Assembly (NCBI GenBank): GCA_016098155.1
Contig: JAAAJB010000417.1
Location: forward strand, 1 to 31,919
Origin: Actinomortierella ambigua
Taxonomy: Eukaryota > Mortierellomycota > Mortierellomycetes > Mortierellales > Mortierellaceae
Length of the DNA stretch: 31,919 nucleotides
Direction: 5' to 3'
The notes beneath the pieces are model-generated. The model did no database searches. It worked only from the letters and a program-made list of their open reading frames with translations, and had not been told where the DNA came from. The stretch's first letter is position 1, and every line of letters starts with the position of its first letter. Both the position numbers and the translations under genes were made by a program. Positions 21,301 to 31,659 of the stretch are shown here, one piece after another.

Positions 21301-21899
21301 TGTCTTCAAGGGAATTGCATTCCGGTGTCACAAGAAAAAAGAGGAAGGGGAAGAAGGGAAAACGGTCGAAGCCATTAAGAAGTGTGTCCACAGACGACTG
21401 TGCACACAGCATTTGAAATGAAGGAAGACCGTTGCTCCTTATCATCCCTTTCCTCAGGTTCGCAACTCGCGCTGAAACGTTCCCTCCTATGTTCGCCCAC
21501 CATGCATCCAGAAAAAAAAATCGCCGGCGTCGCACGTACGTCTAAGGTGATCTGCTGCAGCGTTAAAAAAAGGGACAAGGCTCGCCTACTACCCTGACAA
21601 GCCAATCCTTCCCCCTTTTTTTCAGTGGATTTGAGGGTCGAGCAGGTGAAAGAACTTTTTGTTCTTTTCTTGTGAGTGAGAGCCATTGTTCCCATTGAAG
21701 TCACTTGGCATTAGGGGAAGGCGTAAGAGGAAGGGGGGGGGAGGGGAGGGAAGCAGTGCTGTTGTATTGCGAGACTGACCTCCCCCCATTTCTTTACTTT
21801 CGCTGTTTTGATTGACGTGCTTCTCCTCAACCTCTCGGAGGAGGAGAAGACACTCAACTTTGGCTGGCTATTGTTGTGATGTGTTTTCTCAACAAGGTA
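18354..21899. other. Gene-poor block, about 3.5 kb
   Basis: No convincing gene is present on either strand. Overlapping open frames at 20046-20589 on both strands lack family features and look accidental. It holds a (GA)n run near 19096-19111 with an adjacent TATATAAG (about 19126) and a G11 run near 19892-19902. A TATA-like TTAAATAC reading towards the secreted gene lies near 18549-18556. No tRNA-like A/B boxes or T-loop were found by eye. Confidence 0.45.
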
Positions 21900-23707
21900 C
21901 CGTCTGTCCGAAAGAAGAAGCGCCAAAAAGGAAAACACACTCTCTCAATTGGTGGATGTGGTTGGATAGGGGAATGGAGGCCTTTATTTTTTTTTTTCGT
22001 TCGGCTTTGTTATTTGGGTTGCTGTGTATTTGTTCTCTTTCTCCTCCTTCCTCTCTTCCAACCTCGACCTGACCGACCCTTTTCATATTATTACACTCTC
22101 CGGTCCCATTTTCTTCGCAGCCTCCAACCGCTGTTCCTTTAATCCGCAACACCTCCTTTTTCCTTCTCCTCACCCTACCATCCTTTTTTTTTTCTTCTTC
22201 TTCTTGCGCTCTTCCTCCCTGATAGATCACCGTTCCCTTACCCGAATCGCCCTATCGATTACTGGACTGCATTGACCCGCAACGACACGACACTCCAGTC
22301 TTCTCAAACACCACTCTCTCCCCCTTCTCTCCCCTCTCACCTCCTCCACTCTTCTCGGTGACCACACCCCTTTCTTCCCCTTGCGGCCTCTTGTCTTTGC
22401 TGTTCCTGAAGTCCGAATCGACCGTGCCGACTGGCCAACCTTGTCCAGGCTTTACTCTCCATCCAAGGCACAAAACCACGCCTCCCTTTCTCTTGGTAGC
22501 CTCTTAAGTTTCTGGGCTCCACTACCCCACTGCCTCTTTTTCTCTCGCTGTTTTTTTTTTGTTCTGCCTGTCACAACAACTGGCAGACTGGTCAGACGGG
22601 GTCCGGCTCTCGTGCTGACGGTTTTTCCTTTTTGTTCAGTTGGGCTGGCTCTGGCTCTCACGTTCCTTTTGTCTTTTTTCTCACTTTTGGTCGTCCTTCG
22701 TCTTCTCCCCCCTGGTTGATGCCAAACTGTAATTTCCTTGCTACAAAAAAAACACACTCCGCCCTGTATCTTGTGTTTGTTGTGTGCGACTTTCCGAATC
22801 TCTCTCTCGCTTGTTATCGCCTCGACTTTTTCCACTTTGGTTGGTTGTTCTTTTGTCCTTGAACCTACCATAGCAAGCAGACTTTGACTTGACCTGCCCT
22901 GCAAAGCGAGAGTCTCTGTCTTTTGTTATTTTTGACCAACAATATATCCCATCCCTGCATCCTGCAGCGTAGTCCGTGTGCGTGTGGAGGGGGTCTTGCT
23001 GGACGTCGTTCTGTCTGCCTGTCTGTCTATTTCTCCGTCTGCCTGTCTGTCTGTCTGTCTGGCTGGCTGTCAAGAACGAATTATCGGTTTTTGTGATCCA
23101 CGGGCTTGATTGATCCGAAACATTCTCTGCGTGCCAGGCACCAATCATCCACCGACCCTGGCCAGGGGTAAGTCGTTGGGGAGATCGATGATCCCCCCCC
23201 TCCTCTTCACTTTCCTCCTTCAGGCACCATCACCTTCATCCACCCTCCTGCTGTACCTGCCAATACCTTTATTTTGTCTCTCATACGTCTGTACACCCCC
23301 CTGGTGTGGAGTATGGCGATATTTTAAAACCGTGCTTGTTTTTGTGAGATATGTGCCAACAATCACTCTAACCTTTTCGTTCCTGTCTCACCTTTCTTTC
23401 TTCCATTTTTTTTGTTCTCGTGCATTTTTGTTGTCATACAACAAGGTGTCTGTTAATTTATGCTCGCCCAACAGCACTCCGTCCATATTAATTGAACACT
23501 ATTGCTTCCTCCCCCCCTGTCTTCTGCGTTCTCGCCCTTGTTGTGTGTACAGTACCTGCCTTCTGCCAGTGGAAACCAGCCCCCCCAAACAACACAAAAA
23601 AGTGCTCATTCCTCCCTCTCCTCCCATTCCACATCCTTTCCCCTTCCTCCATCCATCTCGGTCCTTTCCCTTCTACACCTCCTGTCTTCCTCCTTCTCCT
23701 ATTCATC
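21900..23707 (+). promoter_or_regulatory. Pyrimidine-rich leader of the large membrane-protein gene
   Basis: About 1.8 kb of strongly pyrimidine-rich plus-strand sequence precedes the ATG at 23708. It includes a CTGT/CTGC tetranucleotide array (about 23010-23071) and a consensus donor GTAAGT at 23168 followed by several acceptor-like CAG sites (for example ends near 23475, 23551 and 23570). This suggests a long 5' UTR with at least one intron. No coding exon was identified with confidence in it. Confidence 0.4.
23010..23071 (+). repeat. CTGT/CTGC tetranucleotide array
   Basis: A run of CTGT and CTGC tetranucleotides, interrupted near the middle by ATTTCTCCG and ending in CTGGCTGGCTGTC, within the presumed leader or promoter. 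Confidence 0.8.
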
Positions 23708-25861
23708 ATGGATCCCCGCCCCACGCCCACACGAACAACAGCCAGGCCGGTTGCTCCCCGTACCTCAACGGCAGCTAACCGGCCGAGGACAACCGACGCT
23801 GGTAACCGGTCAGATCGTGCCACCACCACCGCCTTCTCTGAAACCACGACATCCAGCACGCCCACAACCACTGCAGCAGCAAACGCCGAGAGTGGCCTGT
23901 CTACGGCAGCCATTGCTGGCATTGGCGCCGGAGTGGCCGTGTTGCTGCTAGTGATTGCTGGGTGTCTGGTAACGAGTTTCCGCCGCAAAAAGGCGTACAA
24001 GAAGCGCAAAGAGGCGGTTGGTGGGCACGACCCGAGCCGTGACCCTGTCAACCCTTTTGATTCCTATCCCCTTGAAAACAAAAACAAGTATGATCAACGT
24101 TCCCAAGAAGATAGCCACGATAATACCATTTCCTCTCCACTGGCATTGGGCAGCGACTTTTCACCGTTTGAGAACCAGAGGGACAAAAGGGCTGAGGAGG
24201 CCGCGAGAGAGGCCCAGTCCAGGGTGTTTGGTCAGATCTACCAGGAGCAGATTCAGTCCATCTGTGGGTCAGATGTGCCGTTGGCACCTACAAGAGCTGC
24301 GCGTAGCTCTCGCATGCCGCGGCATGCTCCCCCGCCCCGGTCCAACATTGTCTCGCCCGATGCAGCGGGCTCTATCTCAACTGCACCAGCACATTCCTCT
24401 CCTGCTGCTGTAGCTTTTGGTGGTGGTGGAGGTGGAGAAGGAAGCAATCACCATGATTCGCTCTCATCCAGGGCTCAGCATCACTCAGGTGGTGGGTTTT
24501 CCACCATACCTGGCTCGCCAATCACTGTTGCATCCTCCTCCAAACCATCGTCCACCATCGTTAGCAACCCTACATCGCCCCTTGTCTCTGCACATTCCTC
24601 CTCTACTTTACCACCACCACCAGCAACATCCTCTCCCTCATTTTCTACATATCCATCGGCACCCACGTTTCAACAAGTCAAAGGCCGCCCGCCACCTCCA
24701 CCCTTGCCTTTGGCTACACCCGAGGGTGCTGAAGTGATTGAGGACAATGGTCAACACTTTGTACTGCACTCTCCGTCTCATGTGTTTGATCTCAGCAGTG
24801 ACAGACGCGCACTTGTGGATGATGAGACAGACGACGAAGATACCAAACACAATTCGTCTGCTGCCCCTTCTGAATTCTCGTATCCTCGACCCCTGGATTC
24901 GGATGCTCCTTCAACATCCAGTCCTCGAGATTATCAGAAACATCGGCCACCACCATTGCAAGAACAACAACAACAGCAACAACAACATCAACAACAACAA
25001 CAACAGCAACAGCATCAGTTCCAGAGACAATCACCCTCACAACCGTCATCGCCGTTGCCCTCCTCCCCTTCCTCATCGCACTATTATCCTGTTTATAGTA
25101 GCGGTGGCAGCCCGTATCAACCTTTTCCTCACCCTAATGCTCGTGCTCCTTTTCCTCCTCCTCCTTCTCCGCGTCACCATCATTTTTCTTCATCTACCCG
25201 ATCCAGTGAACCGGAAGGCTACGCCGCTGACCGTGCCTACGCCGACGCAGGCTTCCCAACGACGACGACGGCCCGAGTTCAGCCTGCTCAGGAAGGTCCT
25301 CGTAGTCCGACGTCGCCGACACTGCCTGTTCATAGCGGTCAAGGAGGCCGCCCGATGATGTCTCCTCCTTCCAGACACGCCTCGCCCGGGATGCCACCTC
25401 AGAGCCACACCAGCCCACGGTCTCAGCCGTTGGCCTATTCGCCTCCGCAGTACGATGGAATGTATGGCAACAATGGCAATTACAGAGACGACAACGGACC
25501 CGGTTATGGACAGCAAGGAGGCGGCCCCGGAAGCGCAGCACTCGCACGTTCCGCACCATTGCCACAGGCCTACCAACACTCGCCTCATAGCAGCCCTTAC
25601 CCGAATTCGCCTCCCATGTCGCCCACTCAGCGTCGTCCTGGTGGTGGTGGTCAAGGAGGTCCTAGCCCTGGTCCTAGCCCTCATATGTATCCAAGTGCTG
25701 GTCCTGGTTTCAACAATAGCCCTCCTGGCTATAGCAATAGCCCTGGCGGACACAACAACAACGGTCCTGCTGGCTATAGTAATAGTTCTAGCGGATACCA
25801 ACCCCAAACAAACTATCAGCCGAGCGCACCACCAACACGAGGTCCGCCCATGGGCTACTAA
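23708..25861 (+). CDS. Single-pass membrane protein with long disordered tail
   Basis: This is an uninterrupted 717-codon frame. Residues 1-65 are Thr/Ser/Pro/Ala-rich, as in O-mannosylated ectodomains. Residues ~67-90 form one Gly/Ala/Val/Leu-rich helix (AAIAGIGAGVAVLLLVIAG), followed at once by a basic stop-transfer cluster (FRRKKAYKKRK). The remaining ~615 residues are low complexity: Pro-rich stretches, a Gln tract near 417-438, SP/TSP repeats and Gly/Asn/Tyr/Pro repeats with GYSNS near the end. This layout resembles fungal wall-stress sensors and similar type I proteins, but no Wsc or other named domain is present. The chosen ATG gives no N-terminal signal peptide. The frame extends 72 codons upstream from a TTG and reads signal-peptide-like there, so a spliced upstream start is possible. 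It probably links the plasma membrane to cytosolic partners through proline motifs (inference). Confidence 0.75.
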   Translation: MDPRPTPTRTTARPVAPRTSTAANRPRTTDAGNRSDRATTTAFSETTTSSTPTTTAAANAESGLSTAAIAGIGAGVAVLLLVIAGCLVTSFRRKKAYKKRKEAVGGHDPSRDPVNPFDSYPLENKNKYDQRSQEDSHDNTISSPLALGSDFSPFENQRDKRAEEAAREAQSRVFGQIYQEQIQSICGSDVPLAPTRAARSSRMPRHAPPPRSNIVSPDAAGSISTAPAHSSPAAVAFGGGGGGEGSNHHDSLSSRAQHHSGGGFSTIPGSPITVASSSKPSSTIVSNPTSPLVSAHSSSTLPPPPATSSPSFSTYPSAPTFQQVKGRPPPPPLPLATPEGAEVIEDNGQHFVLHSPSHVFDLSSDRRALVDDETDDEDTKHNSSAAPSEFSYPRPLDSDAPSTSSPRDYQKHRPPPLQEQQQQQQQHQQQQQQQQHQFQRQSPSQPSSPLPSSPSSSHYYPVYSSGGSPYQPFPHPNARAPFPPPPSPRHHHFSSSTRSSEPEGYAADRAYADAGFPTTTTARVQPAQEGPRSPTSPTLPVHSGQGGRPMMSPPSRHASPGMPPQSHTSPRSQPLAYSPPQYDGMYGNNGNYRDDNGPGYGQQGGGPGSAALARSAPLPQAYQHSPHSSPYPNSPPMSPTQRRPGGGGQGGPSPGPSPHMYPSAGPGFNNSPPGYSNSPGGHNNNGPAGYSNSSSGYQPQTNYQPSAPPTRGPPMGY
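24958..25026 (+). repeat. CAA/CAG repeat encoding polyQ
   Basis: A mixed CAA/CAG tract interrupted by CAT, in frame with the membrane-protein gene, gives a Gln-rich segment with occasional His. Confidence 0.9.
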
Positions 25862-26195
25862 GAAAAGAAGTAGTTTAGGGTTTTATCGTGTTTTTTTTTT
25901 TGCATTGTAGAGTACATAATTCAGAGCCTTGCCTCCCCTCCCCTTCCATCTTTTTTTTCATTTCATTTCATGTCAAAAAAGTCAGATGTATATCCGTTTG
26001 AGAGTCATTAGAGTGAAAAAAAAACTTAGTGTATTGTACAAGAGAGCTAGGATGATAATGACGCACGAGGCAGGTGAAGGAGGGAACTGGTAGCTCCAGC
26101 TCTCCAAGTTTGGAAAGTAATGGAAGGGGGGGGGGAGAGAGGGGAAGTTTCCTCATGATCGTTTCTTTCCTCCCTTCTTTCTTTTTTCTTTTTTT
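25862..26195. other. Convergent intergenic stretch (membrane protein / BUD31)
   Basis: This stretch holds the 3' UTRs of two convergent genes: T11 near 25891, A9 near 26017 and a G10 run near 26126. No gene or canonical plus-strand AATAAA is seen. Confidence 0.5.
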
Positions 26196-26988
26196 CTAAG
26201 CTGTATCGTTGCTGCTGGATCCACCAGTACCGGACGCTCCACTTCCACTGGCGCAGCCTCGACAACCACAATGCTGACATTCAATGACCTTGCCATCCTC
26301 GAGCGTAGCCTTAGGAACTCTGCAAACACAAGTGGTGCCAAAGTTGGTATCCTTGGGTTGAATACATCTGAGACAGCAGACCTTTTCGTAACCAGGCTAA
26401 GATAAAAAAGAAGAAAGTATTGTATACAAATAGAGGTACATGGTGAGTTCCTGATTTGCTTTCAAAGAAAGAAAGAAAAACATTGTAAAATTCCATCTTG
26501 ACCATGAAACAGTTGGAGACAACGTGTACCTTCTTCCACTTTGCAATGAGGTTGCCATCTGCATATCCATTCTTCAACAAGTAGTCGTACAGCTCTCGCG
26601 AGATTGCCTTGCGGCGGTAAAAGAGCTCATAGACATAGCGCGACCGTTGGTGGTGCAACCGGAAGATCGGCCAAAGCGATTCGACTCGACGCTTGCCCTC
26701 ATGCGGCTCGTTCTCAGCTATTTGGTTGAGCAGGAGGATAGAAAACACAAAGACACACACACAAAAAGTTAGGAGCCTGCACGTGGAGGAGGAGAGAGAC
26801 CTTTGGGGGGAGAGTGTGGGGCGAGCATCCTTTCCGTTTTGGCTGAGAGGGTTGTTCAGAGGGTTCAGAGGAAATAAAACACAAGACTTGCCATCTCGCA
26901 GCTTTTGTTGGAACTCCAGCAGGGTAGGCTCAATCTCATCAAAGCCCTTTGGCGGCTTCTTCGAACGCGATGTCTTGATCTTGGGCAT
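26196..26988 (-). CDS. BUD31: BUD31/G10 spliceosome protein
   Basis: Exons: 26988-26892, 26717-26530, 26396-26196, giving 161 residues. The protein is nearly colinear with BUD31/G10: [59 protein letters not shown], then [12 protein letters not shown] and LIAKWKK. It ends with the Cys-rich zinc module: C102, C103, C106, C118, C120, C135, C138, C140 and C143. BUD31 binds the catalytic spliceosome near U6 and acts in the nucleus in pre-mRNA splicing. The last ~18 residues ([18 protein letters not shown]) are a Ser/Gly tail beyond the usual end. Intron 1 uses a GC donor (GATG|GCAAGT); the GTCTTG alternative would put a stop in frame. It is divergent from CCT2. Confidence 0.97.
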
Positions 26989-27693
26989 GATGGTGGTCCT
27001 GTTTTTTTTGCTGGGTTCCTGGAGGTGGTTGAATGCACACACACTCGCATGCACAAAAACGAGGAGGGCTTTCAGTTCATGCTGATCGCTAAAGTTATTT
27101 CCAAGCTGGAATTAACGGATGCTACGTCACTGATCAGCTCACGTGATCGGTGCGATCATAGGCGTGTCGGGTTCATCCCATGCGTCGTTGATAGCCGCAA
27201 AAACGTATGGGACTACAAGAAGCATGAGATAGCAATGAATAAAGCGTTAAGATGGGTCTGTAATAAAAACCTCGTGGAACTGAAGATACCTGGTGCTCGC
27301 CATCGTCGCAGCGGAGCAGCTGTGATACTGCGAGTCTGGAAAGAAGTGTCGTTGTAGAGACAGATACAGGCTGTGCTCCTTTCTCTCATTGTATGTTGCC
27401 CACTCTTCTCCCATCATTCAACGGGCCCCTGCACTCTTCTACGATCAGTCAACGCGCCCCAGCACTCTTCCAATGTCTTTCCTTGTAGATTGGAGGAGTG
27501 CTCAGGAAAGTGTCCAAATATAGAAATAGCGTAAAAACGAGACGTACCGAAGAATTTCGCAGAAGGAACTGCTGAATTGGGGGGGGGGGGAAGCAGCCTC
27601 TGAGAACGGACCTGAAATCAACTTTACGTTGCGCGCCCATCGTTTTCCTCTTCTCCAACACATCAACCACCCCCCTCACTCTATACTGCAACA
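26989..27693. promoter_or_regulatory. Shared divergent promoter region of BUD31 and CCT2
   Basis: This 705-nt region lies between two divergent housekeeping start codons. The open plus frame crossing it (to 27357) overlaps BUD31 exon 1 on the other strand and has no family resemblance, so I treat the region as regulatory. It holds a TCACGTGA palindrome near 27139-27146 (bHLH/E-box type), a tandem CACTCTTC-containing duplication near 27400-27470 and a G11 run near 27580. No clear TATA is seen on either side. Confidence 0.45.
27139..27146. promoter_or_regulatory. TCACGTGA palindrome (E-box type)
   Basis: A perfect 8-bp palindrome containing CACGTG lies about 155 nt upstream of the BUD31 start and about 550 nt upstream of CCT2. 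CACGTG is the known core of fungal bHLH factors (Cbf1/Pho4 type). The function here is inferred from motif alone. Confidence 0.35.
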
Positions 27694-30047
27694 ATGGTAA
27701 ATGCCTACTCACATCCCTTCCTCTTGGCCCTTTCGAGTGACAAGGCATCTCCCATGCCCCGCGTCTTGCATCCACTTTGCACTCTGACAGGCATTGGGAA
27801 AAAAAAGAGGGCACAGCTTTGAAACAAGGCCATTGGACTGGTGTCTTGTCATCAAAGCATGACCCACCCTGATCCGCCATCACCAATGGAATGCACACGT
27901 ACACATGCTAACACCACTCCCTCCCACTACACTTCAACACTATTCATGTAGTCATTAGCACCGGTTCAGATTTTCCAAGACAACGCTACCGAGGAGCGCG
28001 CTGAGAACGCTCGTCTGGTAAGAAGAAAAAAAAATACCCAACACGCACGCCCCTTTTGCAGATCGCTCCGTTGGGAAGAGTTGTCCCTTAAACTGACCCC
28101 TCCCCCCCACCCACGTAATGCTCTATTTCTCTTTCTATTCAATAGTCGTCGTTCGTCGGTGCTATCGCTGTCGGCGATCTGGTCAAGAGCACCCTTGGCC
28201 CCAAGGGCATGGTAAATGATCGCGGACGATGGACTGATCAGCGTGCCTGAAAGGGGATCATCATGATCGATCTGTCAATGAAAGAGCCTCTTGACTAATC
28301 CTACTTTTTTTTTCTCTCTCTCTTGTCCGCTTTTCTTTCTCTTTTTTTCTGTTTCTTTTGCAATGAACAAAACGTGGATCAAATGTTGTATGTGGGTTCA
28401 TTACTTGATACCGAAAATATCCACAGGACAAGATCCTTCAGTCGGCATCGACAGGCGAGGTCATGGTGACGAACGACGGTGCGACGATCCTCAAGTCGAT
28501 TGCGCTGGACAATGCGGCGGCCAAGGTGCTGGTGAACATTTCCAAGGTGCAGGACGACGAAGTCGGCGACGGCACGACATCTGTCTGTGTGTTGGCGGCC
28601 GAGTTGTTGCGCGAGGCTGAGAAGCTGGTTGCGCAAAAGATCCACCCTCAGACGATCATCGAGGGTTACCGTATTGCCTCTGCGGCGGCGTTCAAGGCCC
28701 TGGAGGCTTCTGCTGTCGATCATTCGCAGGATATCGCCAAGTTCCGGGAGGATTTGATCAACATTGCCAAGACGACCCTGTCGTCCAAGGTGCTGTCGCA
28801 GGATAAGGAGTACTTTGCCAACTTGGCCGTCGATGCCGTGCTGCGTCTCAAGGGCTCCACAAACTTGGAGCATATCCAGATCATCAAGAAGGTCGGTGGT
28901 CGTTTGGCAGATTCCTACCTGGATGAGGGTTTCATTCTGGATAAGAAGATTGGTGTCAACCAGCCCAAGCGTATCGAGAACGCCAATATCCTGGTCGCCA
29001 ACACACGTAAGTCCTAACCCTCCCCTCCCCTTTCACGCCCCTTGTCTCTGTTTTCCCCCCTTGAGATGGGTTGTGTTTGTTTATGCTTGCATTGTACACA
29101 AGAGAAAGGTCACTGAAACACATCTTTTCCCTTTCTTCCGTTGTTTCTTCTACTCTTTTTTTTTCTTTCTTTCACAAATAGCGATGGACACGGATAAGAT
29201 CAAGATCTTTGGCGCCCGCATTCGTGTGGAGGGCACAGGCAAGCTGGAGGAGCTGGAGCGTGCTGAGCGTGAGAAAATGAAGGCAAAGGTGGAGAAGATC
29301 CAGGCGCACGGAATCAACTGTTTTGTGAACCGCCAGCTGATCTACAACTGGCCCGAGCAGCTGTTTGCGGATGCGGGTATCATGTCGATCGAGCACGCAG
29401 ACTTTGACGGTGTGGAGCGTTTGGCCTTGGTGACGGGCGGTGAGATCACGTCGACGTTTGACCACCCAGAGCTGGTCAAGCTCGGCCACTGTGACCTGAT
29501 CGAGGAGATTATCATCGGTGAGGACCGTCTGATCAAGTTCTCCGGCGTTGCTGCTGGTGAGGCCTGCACGGTCGTCCTGCGTGGCGCCACCCATCAGCTT
29601 CTGGACGAGGCCGATCGCTCGCTGCACGATGCGCTGTCGGTGTTGTCGCAGACAACGCGAGAGCCACGGACCGTGTTGGGCGGTGGCTGTTCGGAGGTGT
29701 TGATGTCCAAGGCCGTGGACGAGGTCGCGGCCAAGACTGCGGGCAAGAAGCAGGCGGCCATCGAGGCGTTCTCGCGTGCGCTGCGCCAGATGCCGACCAT
29801 CCTGGCTGACAATGGCGGCTATGATTCGGCGGACTTGGTCGCGCAGCTGCGCGCCGCCCATTACGAGGGTCATGCCACCTATGGACTGGACATGGAGCAG
29901 GGTGCGGTCGGCGACATGCGCGAGCTCGGCATCACAGAGTCGTTCAAGCTCAAGCGCCAGGTCTTGCTCTCGGCTTCCGAGGCCGCAGAGATGATCTTGC
30001 GCGTGGACGATATCATCCGCTGCGCCCCACGGCAACGCCAGGGCTAA
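27694..30047 (+). CDS. CCT2: Chaperonin TRiC/CCT subunit beta
   Basis: Exons: 27694-27696, 27952-28017, 28146-28211, 28427-29006, 29182-30047, giving 526 residues, the normal size. Exon 1 contributes only the ATG; it is followed directly by GTAAAT, and exon 2 continues TCA TTA GCA CCG with the family N-terminus ([19 protein letters not shown]). ATP-binding motifs are [13 protein letters not shown] (to ~45), NDGATIL (61-67), GDGTT (92-96) and the late GGGCSE (~406). The segment [18 protein letters not shown] is typical of the beta subunit apical region. CCT2 is one of eight paralogs forming the double-ring cytosolic chaperonin that folds actin, tubulin and WD-repeat proteins. The large exons 4 and 5 are GC-richer than flanking sequence with strong third-position bias, as expected for a highly expressed gene. 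It is divergent from BUD31 and convergent with the SNARE gene. Confidence 0.97.
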
Positions 30048-30384
30048 AAAAAAAAATTGAACCGTTTTCTTTTAGCCCCTATGCTGGATGACTTTTTTAT
30101 CCTTTTTACCTTTTTTCATATTCTCGCTCTAGTTTATCGCATCGTATGTTTCTTTTCTATCCTTTTTATATATTCGCTTTGAGCTTTGTTTCTCTCAATA
30201 TAACACTCTTTTCTTATTTTCATGATGAATATTTTCGTAAGATGTGAAATCAATGGAGAAAAGAACGATGCAAAGATGTCGTTGTATTATCAGATCCGGC
30301 CGTTTATTCCCTGGACCCCTCCATTTTTCGAAAAAAAAATAAAGCGTGCTACATCGCACTCCTTGTCACAAAAAAAAGAAGTAC
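30048..30384. other. Convergent intergenic stretch (CCT2 / SNARE)
   Basis: 337 nt of T-rich 3' flank. The SNARE-side poly(A) signal could be in the A-rich run near 30329-30343 on the opposite strand. No gene is seen. Confidence 0.45.
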
Positions 30385-31331
30385 TTAGGCACGGCAAGTG
30401 GCCAACGTGAAGCCGCAGATCGAAGCAACGATCAGGTAGCTGATCACGATCATGACCAAGATCAAAACCACCATGAGCTTCATATTCTTCCACCACATCG
30501 AGCGCTAAAAAGTATATAAATAAATAAATAAAAAGGACGTTAGTACAAAGGGTAGGGTCTCAACGAAGACGCACTTTAACATTGGATCCGACTCTTGCTC
30601 CTTGATTATGTTTACCTTGAGTGCTGTGCTCCGCTTCTTGAAGGCATAGGCTTGGTGGTTCAGGTTGTCTGTCTTGTCTACCAGTAGCTCAATGCGCTCG
30701 CCACGCTCGAGAACACGTTCTATGGGGGGAGATTGATGTCATGTATCATCACCAGATTCGTTAGTGAGTACAACAAAATGAGGTCATGCAAGAAGGTTTG
30801 AGTTAGGGAGGTTGTAGGAGGAACACGATGCACATGAACAACGTTGCACGCCCACGCCGAGAGTGTTGTTTCTCGGCCACAGTCCACGATCCTCAATGAC
30901 ATGAGTCGTCGGTAGGCGGCCAGTTCAAATGGTTTCTTTGTCCTTGGTAGCGCGCGTTGTTGTTGATCAGGCGTATCTTTTTTTTTCTTTGCAATGGAGG
31001 GAAGCATCGATCAATTGTTGGGCTTTTTTTTCCCATTCTTTTTCACCCCTATTTGGGCATCGGGAAATGCTAGTTGGTTGCGGGAAAAAAAATGCACCAG
31101 CGCAGGTGTCCCTGATTGCTGCATGCTATCCGTGCCCTGGCCTTTTTTTCCTGCTTTTGTTGTTTTCCCAAGACCACGTTGTCACTTTTTGAGTGCCCAG
31201 GCCATGGTCTGAAATGTTGCTGCAAGGCGGAAGTGCTTACCGATGTTGTGCACCATCACATCCTTGACTTGCTCAATCTCGCCCTGGACTTGTTTGATCC
31301 TGTCAGCATTGGGGTTGGTCGAGAAGTATTC
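30385..31331 (-). CDS. VAMP7-type R-SNARE, C-terminal exons
   Basis: Three exons are clear: 31331-31241, 30719-30616, 30504-30385, giving 104 residues in frame to TAA. They encode the R-SNARE helix (RIKQVQGEIEQVKDVMVHNI, then ERVLERGERIELLVDKTDNL) with the zero-layer Arg in LERGERIEL, then FKKRSTALKRSMWWKNMK and a C-terminal membrane anchor (VVLILVMIVISYLIVASICG) with a short luminal tail. This is characteristic of VAMP7-like longin SNAREs acting in endosome/vacuole or secretory fusion. The first visible exon starts at acceptor CTACTAG with EYFSTNPNADR, which in the family follows the longin domain. The longin exons are not recognisable in the 588 nt between here and the window edge, so the gene is recorded as 5'-incomplete. 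The upstream sequence instead holds an unrelated Ser/Pro-rich frame. Confidence 0.9.
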
Positions 31332-31616
31332 CTAGTAGAGTCAAGAACAAAAATGTTTGAGTGTGAACACATGGTGTGACCAACGCAAGAAAGCGATAAA
31401 GCAAGGGGGGAGAGTCAAAGGAGAGGAGTGTCTTTTGGCCAGTTACACCGATCAGCTCTGTAGTGGTTGTGGGGAGGGTGTGTGTTTTTTTTTTTTTTTT
31501 TTTTTTTTTTGCACCATTGAGAGTACCATCCCCGAGCCTGTAGTAGACAAACAAGGTCTCCAAGATTTTATTACGGTTGCTGTCTACTATAACTCCCGCA
31601 TTCTATTAATTTTAAG

Positions 31617-31658
<42 letters not shown>
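31332..31658. other. Intron or spacer upstream of SNARE exons
   Basis: It contains a T25 run (about 31486-31510) and a CT microsatellite (about 31624-31656). I looked on the minus strand for a longin-domain exon and found none. Confidence 0.5.

Positions 31659-31659
<1 letters not shown>

Noticed and set aside
24960..25020. CRISPR-like or functional DNA repeat at the CAA/CAG run
   Set aside because: It is an in-frame trinucleotide tract encoding polyglutamine, with no spacers.
25190..25807. Minus-strand 205-codon frame and plus-strand +1 frame opposite or within the large membrane protein
   Set aside because: Arg/Thr-rich shadows of simple Pro/Ser/Gln codon repeats in the real frame.
27160..27185. 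GGGTTCATCCC, resembling a tRNA T-loop
   Set aside because: No matching acceptor stem, A box or anticodon arm could be placed upstream.
26905..27357. 150-codon plus-strand open frame between BUD31 and CCT2
   Set aside because: It overlaps BUD31 exon 1 on the opposite strand, its remainder has no family resemblance, and it lies in a divergent promoter.
29172..30035. Long minus-strand open frame of 287 codons opposite CCT2
   Set aside because: It is the antisense shadow of the GC-rich, codon-biased CCT2 exon 5, which is unambiguously coding on the plus strand.
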